Below, one piece after another: positions 1 through 8,061 of a DNA stretch of 64,000 nt; position 1 is the first letter of the stretch, and each line of letters opens with the position of its first letter. The notes beneath the pieces were generated by a model. The model searched no databases. It worked only from the letters and a program-made list of their open reading frames with translations, and was not told where the DNA came from. Location of the stretch: assembly GCF_023522835.1 (NCBI RefSeq), contig NZ_JALCZU010000010.1, positions 62,001 through 126,000 of the forward strand, in the 5' to 3' direction. Made by a program: the position numbers and the translations under genes. This stretch comes from Oceanobacillus saliphilus. Lineage in GTDB: Bacteria > Bacillota > Bacilli > Bacillales > Amphibacillaceae.

Positions 1-43
1 ACATCTCTTCATTTGGATATCCGTGATTCTCCATTTCAACTCA

Positions 44-3000
44 TCACTTCACAACAAATCTCGTCTTACTGTACCCTTCTTTCGTCTTCATAACCTCCAG
101 TGTTGCAGGGAACATTGATTTCAGCTCCTGAACATGCGAAATTACCCCTATCATACGACCGGATTGTTGTAAATCAATTAAGGTGTCAATTGCTTTCGTT
201 AATGACTCTTCATCCAATGAACCGAAACCCTCATCAATAAACATGGTATCGATGGATATATTGCCCTGAAAGCTTTGGATAACATCTGACATACCAAGAG
301 CAAGCGATAGGGAAGCATGAAACTTCTCTCCACCGGACAATGTTTTTACATCTCGGGTTTGTCCAGTATAAGAATCATATACATCAAGTGCTAACCCACT
401 TTGTCTTCCATGAGATTCCTGCCTGTCACTTCTCGTTAAATAATACTGTCCATTGGATAAATCTTTCAGGCGACTGTTTGCAGCATCAATAATCTGCTCT
501 AAATACTCGATTTGCAAATAACGTTCGAAGGAAATTTTACGGTTGTTCTGTCCCCGAATGACATCATAAAGATCTGCAATCACACGGAGTTGTTTTTCAG
601 TTTCCCTCACCTGTTCATCTACTTTCAATATATTGGCTTTTAAATCTGTCGCTTCCTGATAATGTTCCTTGGAACGATTCAACTGCTGCCAGGCCAGCTC
701 ATAATTCTGTTTTGACTTTGCCAACTTTTGGCTAAGCAGATCTAAATCAATCCGGGTTTTCTCTTTTAAAGCAGCTTGCAATTCAGCAGCCTGCTGTTTG
801 ATGGTTGCATGCTGTTGATTGAATTGCTTGATGTCCTCGTTTAAAATTTTGCGTTCCGCTGCAGATACCTTTGCTTGTTGATATGCTTCCTCCATTGCAA
901 AGCTGGCATCAACAAGTGCAGCTTTAAATTGCTTCTCTGCACTTTCCCGCTTGCTTCCTGTTTCCTTTAATTGGCTTTTCGCATGTGCCATTTCGGCTAC
1001 TGCTATGGTTTGTTCTTCTTTTGCTTTTTGGAATTGTTTCTGTGCATTTTCCCATGCTTGTTCCAGTTTTGATTTGTAGGTTTTTGCTTCATGAATCTGA
1101 TTCTCCAGTTCAGTCAACACCCTTACTGCTTCTGGAATGTTGCGCAATCTTTCTTCATAAACTGCCATTTCAGCTTTATAGGTAGTCCTCTGCTCCTGAT
1201 ACATTTTATTAAGTCTCTCATGTTCTGGCTCCAATTGCTTGATTTCAGCCAGTAATTTTTCCTGTGCTTCTTTTAGTTTCGTTAACTGATTACGGGAAGC
1301 AGTTAACTCCTCCACCTCTTTTGCGGCATGTTTTCCTGATTCAACGAGCTGATGGAATACCGTTGGAATATTATTCGAATGCACTGCATATTCGGCCGCT
1401 TCTGCTTCCACATCTGCAAGTTGGGACAAATTCGCTTTCACATCAGCAGCTGCATTCCGATACATTGTATCCTTTTCATCAAGGGTTTTTCGAAAAGCCT
1501 CCAATTGTTCTTTCGTAACGAGATCTTCTTCGGTTACCGCCTTTTGCGGATGTTCCAAACTACCACAGACAGGACAAGCTTCCCCATCATGTAAATGATT
1601 CGCCAACACAATAGCCTGGTTATTGAGCCATGCTTTTTCTAGTTTGATATACCCCTCTTTGGCAATGAGATATTCCTTCTCTTTCAAAGTCGCATCTTTA
1701 GTCAGTTTGTCCTGCTTGTTACGCAATTCACGATAGTTCTTTAAAACCTTTGCCTGCTCACGCATTTCCGATAATTTTTGCTGTTTATCAGGCAATTGGC
1801 TGACGGCTTGATCGAGCTGATTGATCTGTTCTTTGTAGGTATCAAACTGCAAATTCTTCTCATTCATTCTAGTTTTAACTTTTTCCAGGTCATTATGTGT
1901 TTGTTTACCTTTGCCGGCAAGGTCAGCTAAGTATTTTTTCTGTTTATCAATATCCCTTACAACTGGTAAATGATCTTGCAGTCGATCAAGCTTTTTTCCA
2001 GCTTCTTCCCTATGCTCTTTTTTATTTTCTTCTTCTTTATAAGTGATTTCTGTACGTTGCAAATTGGCTGTTGCCGTTTTTTTCAGAACTGCAGCTTTCT
2101 CCAATGTATCTTCTTTTATTTTTTCTTCCCTACGCCATTCGCCTGCCTGCTTTTCATACATCTCAATGGTACTTGCTCGTTCAGCGGCTTCAAGCTTCTT
2201 TTCTTTTCTCTCAAATTCAGGAACCCTAAGCTCCAGTTCCTTTAGCAACTTCTCTTTTCGGTCCATCTCCTGAAAACGTTCATTCCATGCCTTTGCCTCA
2301 TGATAGGCTTTCTGCTCCTGATCATGTGCGTTGTATGCCTCTTTATATTTTTTCTCATCCCCAGTAATTTGCTCCTGGTAAAAATTGGCTTCTTCCTCCA
2401 AGCCGGCAACAACCTGATGGACATTATAATGCTCAGCAGATAGGACATTGGACAATAACGATTCATACCGAATTGGCAGGACTGAGGAAATATTTCCAAT
2501 ATAATGATCAAGTGTTTGGTTCACTTGATTAAAATCATGTTCGACAATGCTCTTCTTGTTTCTTAATAGTTCATTTAATTGCTTATAATTCTCTGTTTTG
2601 AAGAGCCGCCGTAAAATAGCTTCCTTGTTTTCTGTTTCGGAGGTTAATAGTTTACGAAACTCACCTTGTGGAAGCATCACAATCTGTTTAAACTGATCCT
2701 GTGTCAGACCGATAATCGCTTCAACCTTTTTATCAATTTCCGAAACAATTTGCCTTTCAACACATGGAACCTCTTTCCCGTCAATTTTCTCAAAAAATTC
2801 ATACCGCTCACCTGTTTTGGATTTATTGCCTCTTTTCACATGCCCCAGCTGCCGAAATACACGGTAAACACGATTGCTCAACGCAAATTCCAGTTCAACG
2901 GAAGTATGGACACTGTCATCAGCAAAATCACTGCGAAGCATCTTATTATCTTCCCTGTCTGTACCACTGGCACTTCCATATAAAGCAAAAGCTATTCCAT

Positions 3001-3136
3001 CAAAAATCGTCGTTTTCCCTGCTCCAGTATTTCCTGATATGGCAAAAAGATTCGTCTCGTTCAATTCTTTAAAATCAATTATTTCCGTATTTTTATATGG
3101 CCCGAACGCTGTCATCGTTAATTTGAGTGGTTTCAA
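44..3136 (-). CDS. sbcC: SbcC, ATPase subunit of the SbcCD DNA double-strand nuclease
   Basis: SMC/Rad50-type ATPase that works with SbcD to cleave DNA hairpins and process double-strand ends. The 1030-residue length is normal. Walker A (GNTGAGKTT) lies at residues 35-43, followed by long coiled coils that flank a zinc hook CPVC near residue 520. The ABC signature LSGGEKFHASL is near 930 and Walker B with its D-loop (FIDEGFGSLDE) near 968. The start is a TTG eight bases after AAAGGAG. It follows sbcD by 26 bp, so the pair is one operon. The antisense frames are coiled-coil shadows. Confidence 0.97.
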   Translation of the reverse strand: MKPLKLTMTAFGPYKNTEIIDFKELNETNLFAISGNTGAGKTTIFDGIAFALYGSASGTDREDNKMLRSDFADDSVHTSVELEFALSNRVYRVFRQLGHVKRGNKSKTGERYEFFEKIDGKEVPCVERQIVSEIDKKVEAIIGLTQDQFKQIVMLPQGEFRKLLTSETENKEAILRRLFKTENYKQLNELLRNKKSIVEHDFNQVNQTLDHYIGNISSVLPIRYESLLSNVLSAEHYNVHQVVAGLEEEANFYQEQITGDEKKYKEAYNAHDQEQKAYHEAKAWNERFQEMDRKEKLLKELELRVPEFERKEKKLEAAERASTIEMYEKQAGEWRREEKIKEDTLEKAAVLKKTATANLQRTEITYKEEENKKEHREEAGKKLDRLQDHLPVVRDIDKQKKYLADLAGKGKQTHNDLEKVKTRMNEKNLQFDTYKEQINQLDQAVSQLPDKQQKLSEMREQAKVLKNYRELRNKQDKLTKDATLKEKEYLIAKEGYIKLEKAWLNNQAIVLANHLHDGEACPVCGSLEHPQKAVTEEDLVTKEQLEAFRKTLDEKDTMYRNAAADVKANLSQLADVEAEAAEYAVHSNNIPTVFHQLVESGKHAAKEVEELTASRNQLTKLKEAQEKLLAEIKQLEPEHERLNKMYQEQRTTYKAEMAVYEERLRNIPEAVRVLTELENQIHEAKTYKSKLEQAWENAQKQFQKAKEEQTIAVAEMAHAKSQLKETGSKRESAEKQFKAALVDASFAMEEAYQQAKVSAAERKILNEDIKQFNQQHATIKQQAAELQAALKEKTRIDLDLLSQKLAKSKQNYELAWQQLNRSKEHYQEATDLKANILKVDEQVRETEKQLRVIADLYDVIRGQNNRKISFERYLQIEYLEQIIDAANSRLKDLSNGQYYLTRSDRQESHGRQSGLALDVYDSYTGQTRDVKTLSGGEKFHASLSLALGMSDVIQSFQGNISIDTMFIDEGFGSLDEESLTKAIDTLIDLQQSGRMIGVISHVQELKSMFPATLEVMKTKEGYSKTRFVVK

Positions 3137-3162
3137 AGGTATTTCTCCTTTCTGCCAATAGT

Positions 3163-4356
3163 CTATTTTGAAATGGCTTCTTTTTTCTTCGTATCTGTAG
3201 TTGTTTCATTTGCTTCTTTCAGTAAATCATCAAGTACTTCTATGAAAATAGCTTCAGCTTCCTCTGATGCCTCATTGCCTTTCACTTCTTTGTAAAATGC
3301 TCTAAACAGATCTAAGTCGCTCATTTTGCTGCGGCTCACAGAATTTTCACCGCCCGTTAAAGAAGGAGACAATGTATCATTTTTCCTCTCCACATGCATG
3401 GCGTTCGGATAAACGGATTTGACCTTTTCCATCGGTGATAGAACTGGTGATTCATCCAGTAACTTCACGAAAACATAATCTTCGTTTAAATCATGTGTTA
3501 ACAGATCTTTCAGTGTCGCTTCCACCGTCCGAATATCCCTTCTCGGTGTCAACAGACGTTTCTCGAACGAAATATTGCCATCACCATCCATTTCGACAAT
3601 CTGAAAGCCTTTTTTGTGGTGCTCCTCAGATATGGAATATTTAAGGAGTGAACCTGCATAACGGATTTTTTCATCCAATACATGGTGTGCCTGATGCAGA
3701 TGACCTAATGCTGTATAGTGAAAAGGCATATAATGATGGGCGTCTACGTATTCTGCACCACCAATGGACAGCGGACGTTCCGAATCACTTGTATTCTCTT
3801 CCTCTTCTCCAAATGGCGTAACAAAAGCATGTCCAACGGCAACGTGCCTCGACTTTGGATCCATCTGTTTTTTGATTTGCTCCACGATTTTTTTGGCGGC
3901 ATCATTATGCGAACGAATCGCTTCGTCCTCCAGAACCGTACGGACCATGCTTGGGTCACTATAAGGAATAAGGTGGAAATGCACCTCTCCATCATCATCA
4001 TGCAAAACGACTGACTTCATGTCCTTTGTAAAATTACCGATAATGTGAAAACCGTTATTTCTCATTATGCTGCTCCCAAAATTGAGCCTGCTTGGGCTAT
4101 CATGGTTACCCGCTACTGCGATAACTGGCGTTTTTAACTTCAATACGATTGTCTCCAGAACCTCATCCAATAAATGGACGGCTTCGATAGGTGGAACGGC
4201 CCGATCATAAAGATCACCTGCAATAATGACTACATCCGGCTTTTCTTCTTCAACAGCTTGAATAAACTGCTGGAGGACATAGCGCTGCTCTTCTGTCATA
4301 TATACACCTTGTACAAGTTTTCCTAAATGCCAATCCGCTGTATGGAAAAATTTCAT
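3163..4356 (-). CDS. sbcD: SbcD, nuclease subunit of SbcCD
   Basis: Mre11-like metallophosphoesterase that supplies the exo- and endonuclease activity of SbcCD. The phosphoesterase motifs are in order: ADWHLGK near the N-terminus, GDLYDR, AGNHDSPSR and a later GHLHQAHH. There are two adjacent ATG codons. The first (4362) directly abuts the Shine-Dalgarno AAGGGGAG, and the second (4356, MKFFHTADWH) is six bases from it, so I chose the second. The C-terminal third is the usual capping and SbcC-binding region. It is the first gene of the sbcDC operon. Confidence 0.96.
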   Translation of the reverse strand: MKFFHTADWHLGKLVQGVYMTEEQRYVLQQFIQAVEEEKPDVVIIAGDLYDRAVPPIEAVHLLDEVLETIVLKLKTPVIAVAGNHDSPSRLNFGSSIMRNNGFHIIGNFTKDMKSVVLHDDDGEVHFHLIPYSDPSMVRTVLEDEAIRSHNDAAKKIVEQIKKQMDPKSRHVAVGHAFVTPFGEEEENTSDSERPLSIGGAEYVDAHHYMPFHYTALGHLHQAHHVLDEKIRYAGSLLKYSISEEHHKKGFQIVEMDGDGNISFEKRLLTPRRDIRTVEATLKDLLTHDLNEDYVFVKLLDESPVLSPMEKVKSVYPNAMHVERKNDTLSPSLTGGENSVSRSKMSDLDLFRAFYKEVKGNEASEEAEAIFIEVLDDLLKEANETTTDTKKKEAISK

Positions 4357-4379
4357 ATACATCTCCCCTTTTTTATTGT

Positions 4380-4868
4380 CTAATCAACTTTCGCTCAATA
4401 ATAAGTTCTAACAGGTAACTGGGTTAAACTTAGAACGTCTATCAAAAATCATCTACTTGGTAACTATAAGTCTGTTACTACGCAAAATCTGTAAAACACA
4501 AAGTAACTTGCTTCCATTATCAACTATGGCAATTACTTCGCAGTTTATATCAAATACAATTATAAAAAACAAAGCTATCAAAAGAGCCTAGTGATTTTGA
4601 TGTACTAGAGACTGCTCATTGCAAACTGTTAAACAAGGGCAACTTGAGCAAGTTATCGCCAGGCTCCTGCTTCGCCATAGCTTACGCTTCAATTCCACGC
4701 TATGAAAGTTGAAGTATCTATATAATGTAGTAATAGATATTTTTACTTGTATGATAATAGTTTATCATGCTGAGGATAGTTATAGGGTTCCAAAATGAGG
4801 TATGGTGGTGGAAGCTTTGGAGAAAACCTCCAAAGCATGACCGATATACATGGTAAGCAGCCGGCATT
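4380..4868. other. Intergenic stretch without a recognisable gene
   Basis: About 490 bp between the sbcD start and the end of the YkuI-like gene. It is AT-rich and holds no ORF with a ribosome binding site on either strand. A region near 4600-4700 has a local GC-richer stretch that may be a decayed repeat, but it could not be matched confidently to the repeat families seen elsewhere. Confidence 0.4.
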
Positions 4869-6086
4869 TTATAGCAAGCCTTCCTGTTCATAAAGATACT
4901 CATATGGAATATCCAGAAAAACGTATAATTGTTCTGAGATGGGATAAGAGTATGTTCTGATAAGCTCACCTTTTTCTATATCCGTATATAAATCAGATAG
5001 CAGCCCTTTCTTCTCTACATTCATCCGCATAATATTTTCAAAGAAATAAGGTCGCCAACTCCAGTTTTTATTTCGCCCTTCATGAAGCAGTTCCCAATGA
5101 CCCTGTTCATTCTTTTCTGCATTGGAGGATAACTGAATTCCCTCTTCATTACAAATGTATACACGGAAAGCAAAATCACTGCAGGCATTTCCAACTGCCA
5201 GAATTGTTTCATCATAAGGGGTTTCTGATTTAACTGTCGAAAGCTTTGTTTTGAACTGCAGATGGAGCTGATCCATTAATGCAAGCTGTGCCTTCACCTT
5301 TCTGCGCTCGAAACTTACAAACTGACGGAAATTCGTGGTGATGATTTCCTGACAACTGTCAATGGCGACAAAATCCAGTTGAGGTTCTTTTAAATAACGA
5401 CCCTGATAAAATTGCCCACCATTACGCCATGCATAGCTGAGCTGATTATAGGAAGAGATTCCTTTAAACAATAACGCAGCACCTATTTTTCGAGATAGCA
5501 TAGATAGTGAATGATACACATCCCGGTATAAATGGGGTAGGAGATCATCTTTCAAAAATCCCGCGTCAACTTTTACGATATTCGGTTTTACTGTAGCCAG
5601 TCTGTTCAGACTCCCATTCGGTTGCTCCGCATGAAGTGAAATTTGAATACCTAGGGTTTTCAAATATTTAAGCAAATTGTTTAGTGTATCCACTTCTTCG
5701 GTTACATACGTATCTTTTATTTCGATGATAATTCGATGTAAATCCAGACCATTTTCCTGATTGGAATGCAAAATGGACAATAATGCCTCACCCTTATCCC
5801 TGGTTAGTAAGTCAGCATCATAATAAAACATCAGGTTAATGTGCTGCTCCGAATTCATCAGTTTATTGATTGCTTTTTGCTGAATGTGATTATTCACTTC
5901 AAGGCGGAAATCATCTGGTATCGATGTATCATCAAAAAACCAGTCCATATTCTGCAAACTGCCATCTTGCTCCTGAAAATACGCAATCACCTCATAGCCA
6001 GCGACCATTTGACTATCAGCACTTATAACAGGCTTATAATAAGGAACGACTTGATCAAGGTTCATTAAAATCTCTAACGGATCCAA
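4869..6086 (-). CDS. YkuI-like protein: degenerate EAL domain plus PAS-like C-terminal domain
   Basis: Resembles B. subtilis YkuI (EAL domain, linker helix, PAS-like domain) over its whole length, including the conserved C-terminal stretch NWSWRPYFFENIMRM and the ending YEYLYEQEGLL. YkuI binds c-di-GMP. The EAL signature reads EVI, the usual Asp pair of the DDFG region is replaced (ISLHAEQPNGS) and the Asn of the NxS strand is Tyr (LMFYYDADLL), so hydrolysis of c-di-GMP is unlikely (inference). The start is TTG at 6086, seven bases after GGAGG; a longer ATG frame from 6131 would run through a repeat. It is monocistronic as far as can be seen. Confidence 0.88.
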   Translation of the reverse strand: MDPLEILMNLDQVVPYYKPVISADSQMVAGYEVIAYFQEQDGSLQNMDWFFDDTSIPDDFRLEVNNHIQQKAINKLMNSEQHINLMFYYDADLLTRDKGEALLSILHSNQENGLDLHRIIIEIKDTYVTEEVDTLNNLLKYLKTLGIQISLHAEQPNGSLNRLATVKPNIVKVDAGFLKDDLLPHLYRDVYHSLSMLSRKIGAALLFKGISSYNQLSYAWRNGGQFYQGRYLKEPQLDFVAIDSCQEIITTNFRQFVSFERRKVKAQLALMDQLHLQFKTKLSTVKSETPYDETILAVGNACSDFAFRVYICNEEGIQLSSNAEKNEQGHWELLHEGRNKNWSWRPYFFENIMRMNVEKKGLLSDLYTDIEKGELIRTYSYPISEQLYVFLDIPYEYLYEQEGLL

Positions 6087-6118
6087 ACAATCACCTCCAC
6101 CCAAAATTATATCATAAT

Positions 6119-6147
6119 TGGTGCCTGTCACTTCCCGATTTTTGACG
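6119..6147 (+). repeat. Half-site of the GTGCCTGTCAC repeat family
   Basis: Reads GGTGCCTGTCACTTCCCGAT followed by TTTTG. The same sequence forms both ends of the inverted-repeat element at 40532-40637 and recurs at 43650-43678 and 48047-48073. It overlaps the false N-terminal extension of the YkuI-like frame. Confidence 0.7.
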
Positions 6148-6293
6148 AATGGACAGGTACAAATTTTCTTTTTTTCTTTTCGTATTCGATATGGTAGTTA
6201 TTAGCCAATTTTTTAAGTATAAACAATTGTAGGGATAGCAATACAAGCAATTTGCATGGTTCGAAATAAAATACATTAAGAAGGAGGATAAAC

Positions 6294-6707
6294 ATGTATA
6301 ATGATTATTTTTTTATTGCCGATATAACCGGTTCTCAAGAAGCACCACCTGTATACACGGATGCTGATGGTGTTGCCATGTTCAGTGTCAGCAGTGATCA
6401 AAAGAAAATTCGTTTTCGATTAGAAGTAAATAACCTAAAAGATTTTCTACAGGCAACTATTCATTTAGGACGCAGAAATATAAGCGGTCCTGTCGTTATC
6501 CTTCTATCAACACTAAATGATCAAGCTATACATTCAAACAAAATATTAATAGAAGGTTTCCTAACGGCCAAAGACCTTATTGGACCACTCAAAGGGAAAG
6601 CATTATCGGAATTTGTTGACCAGATGAGCGCTGGAAAAGCATATGTCAATGTCCATTCCATGAAGCATCCCGATGGAGAAATTCGCGGCAAAATAAAACA
6701 GCAGTAG
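6294..6707 (+). CDS. CHRD-domain protein
   Basis: A 137-residue protein made almost entirely of one CHRD domain: ITGSQEAPPV near the start, the ATIHLG strand in the middle and NVHSMKHPDGEIRGKI at the end are the usual signature. CHRD was first described in chordin; in bacteria its biochemical role is not established. No signal peptide is visible, so it may be cytoplasmic or released in an unusual way. The start ATG sits six bases after AAGGAGG. Confidence 0.85.
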   Translation: MYNDYFFIADITGSQEAPPVYTDADGVAMFSVSSDQKKIRFRLEVNNLKDFLQATIHLGRRNISGPVVILLSTLNDQAIHSNKILIEGFLTAKDLIGPLKGKALSEFVDQMSAGKAYVNVHSMKHPDGEIRGKIKQQ

Positions 6708-6873
6708 GGAGTGTTTCCTGTCACTCCCGTAATTTATATATGGACAAGTCCAGTCATCTCCATATATATATACATTCAATCACATACAATTTTCCGTGAA
6801 ATCCACTTTTTGGTACCTAATCCATAAAATCTACAAATCTTCATGAACATTTTGTGAATAATTTCTCATAGTG

Positions 6874-6902
6874 TTGTGTTTTAGAATTTCTGAGATTACT
6901 AT
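6874..6902 (+). promoter_or_regulatory. Possible sigma-A promoter of qoxABCD
   Basis: TTGTGT (6874-6879), a 17-bp spacer and TACTAT (6897-6902) fit a modest sigma-A promoter. If used, the qoxA transcript would have a 5' leader of about 150 nt that contains the whole two-hairpin repeat at 6955-7045. No other convincing promoter was seen in this gap. Confidence 0.4.
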
Positions 6903-6954
6903 ATATGTTATGTTCTGAGCATTTAAGTAACTGAAACAATACTCATCTACAACG

Positions 6955-7045
6955 TAGAAAACTTGGTTGTCACCGAGACTTTTGGTGACAACCTTCGTTG
7001 CACTTATGCAGATAGGAGAGTTTCATCCTTTCCTGTCTGCCAACA
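6955..7045 (+). repeat. Two-hairpin dispersed repeat, copy 1 (upstream of qoxA)
   Basis: Begins TAGAAAACTTGG. Hairpin 1 pairs GGTTGTCACC (6965-6974) with GGTGACAACC (6984-6993). The conserved linker CTTCGTTGCACTTATGCA follows, then hairpin 2 pairs GATAGGAGAG with CTTTCCTGTC. It ends just before the qoxA Shine-Dalgarno sequence. Confidence 0.85.
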
Positions 7046-7062
7046 AAGAAAGGGGTATATAG

Positions 7063-7995
7063 ATGAAATTAAAATGGACTTTTTTAACAATTATTATCAC
7101 TATTGCCACAGTGTTAACGGGTTGTGAGCCGTTATTAGTCCTGGACCCTAAAGGACCACAGGCTGCAACAACCGCAAACGTCATTTGGATTTCGATCATA
7201 ACGATGGCAATTGTTGTTGTTGTCGTGCTGGTGATGCTAACGAATATGCTTTTCAAATATCGTGCTTCAAAACAGCCGGACGATTATGAGCCTCCACATA
7301 TTGAAGGAAACAAATACGTAGAAGGAATTATCGTTGGGATACCAATTCTAATTGTAGCTTTCTTGTCTGTCGTTTCGATTATTTCAACTTATCAAGTTGA
7401 AGCAACACCTGAAGGTTATGAAGATCAGGAACCTCTCGTTATATACGCCTCTTCCTCAAACTGGAAATGGCATTTCAGTTACCCGGAACAGGACATAGAG
7501 ACGGTTAACTACCTGTTTATTCCGACAAACCAAGCAGTGGAATTCAGATTGTACTCTCACGGAACAATTACGAGCTTCTGGATACCACAACTCGCCGGTC
7601 AAAAATATGCGATGGCTGACATGGTCAACACATTACATCTAGCTGCTGAAGTACCAGGTGATTACATGGGAAGAAACGCGAACTTTAATGGGGAAGGTTT
7701 TGCGGAAAATACATTCAATGTTACTGCAATGCCACAGACTGAATTTGATCAATGGGTAGATGACATTCATGCAACTGCAGACCCGTTGACAGAAGAAACA
7801 TTTAATGAATTATTAGAACCTGGTCATCTTGGTCAGATGACATTCACAGGAACTCACTTAGAATTCGCTCCCGCACCAGAAGGAGAAAATGGCGGACATC
7901 ATCATGGTTCCCCCGACGATTCAGAAGAGGAAACCCATGACCACGACGATGAACACGATTCCGACAGTGAAGAAACAGAACATGAAAATCACTAA
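7063..7995 (+). CDS. qoxA: Cytochrome aa3 quinol oxidase subunit II
   Basis: Subunit II of the proton-pumping menaquinol oxidase of the membrane. It has a lipoprotein signal ending LTGC (Cys21), two membrane helices at about 41-62 and 84-106, and an extracellular cupredoxin domain. The CuA ligand cysteines are absent (SHGTITSFWIPQLAG), as expected for a quinol rather than cytochrome c oxidase. The last 30 residues are extremely rich in His, Asp and Glu, an unusual tail that could bind metal (inference). First gene of qoxABCD; RBS AAAGGGG. Confidence 0.96.
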   Translation: MKLKWTFLTIIITIATVLTGCEPLLVLDPKGPQAATTANVIWISIITMAIVVVVVLVMLTNMLFKYRASKQPDDYEPPHIEGNKYVEGIIVGIPILIVAFLSVVSIISTYQVEATPEGYEDQEPLVIYASSSNWKWHFSYPEQDIETVNYLFIPTNQAVEFRLYSHGTITSFWIPQLAGQKYAMADMVNTLHLAAEVPGDYMGRNANFNGEGFAENTFNVTAMPQTEFDQWVDDIHATADPLTEETFNELLEPGHLGQMTFTGTHLEFAPAPEGENGGHHHGSPDDSEEETHDHDDEHDSDSEETEHENH

Positions 7996-8061
7996 TCACT
8001 ACGAATCAACAACATATGTAATTAGACAAACTAAAAGACTCTCGAAAGGAGTTAACTAGAC

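Noticed and set aside
985-2983. Several plus-strand ORFs of 66-105 codons opposite sbcC
   Set aside because: They lie antisense to a well-conserved coiled-coil gene, lack ribosome binding sites and have low-complexity Leu/Phe/Ser-rich translations caused by complementary Gln/Lys/Glu codons.
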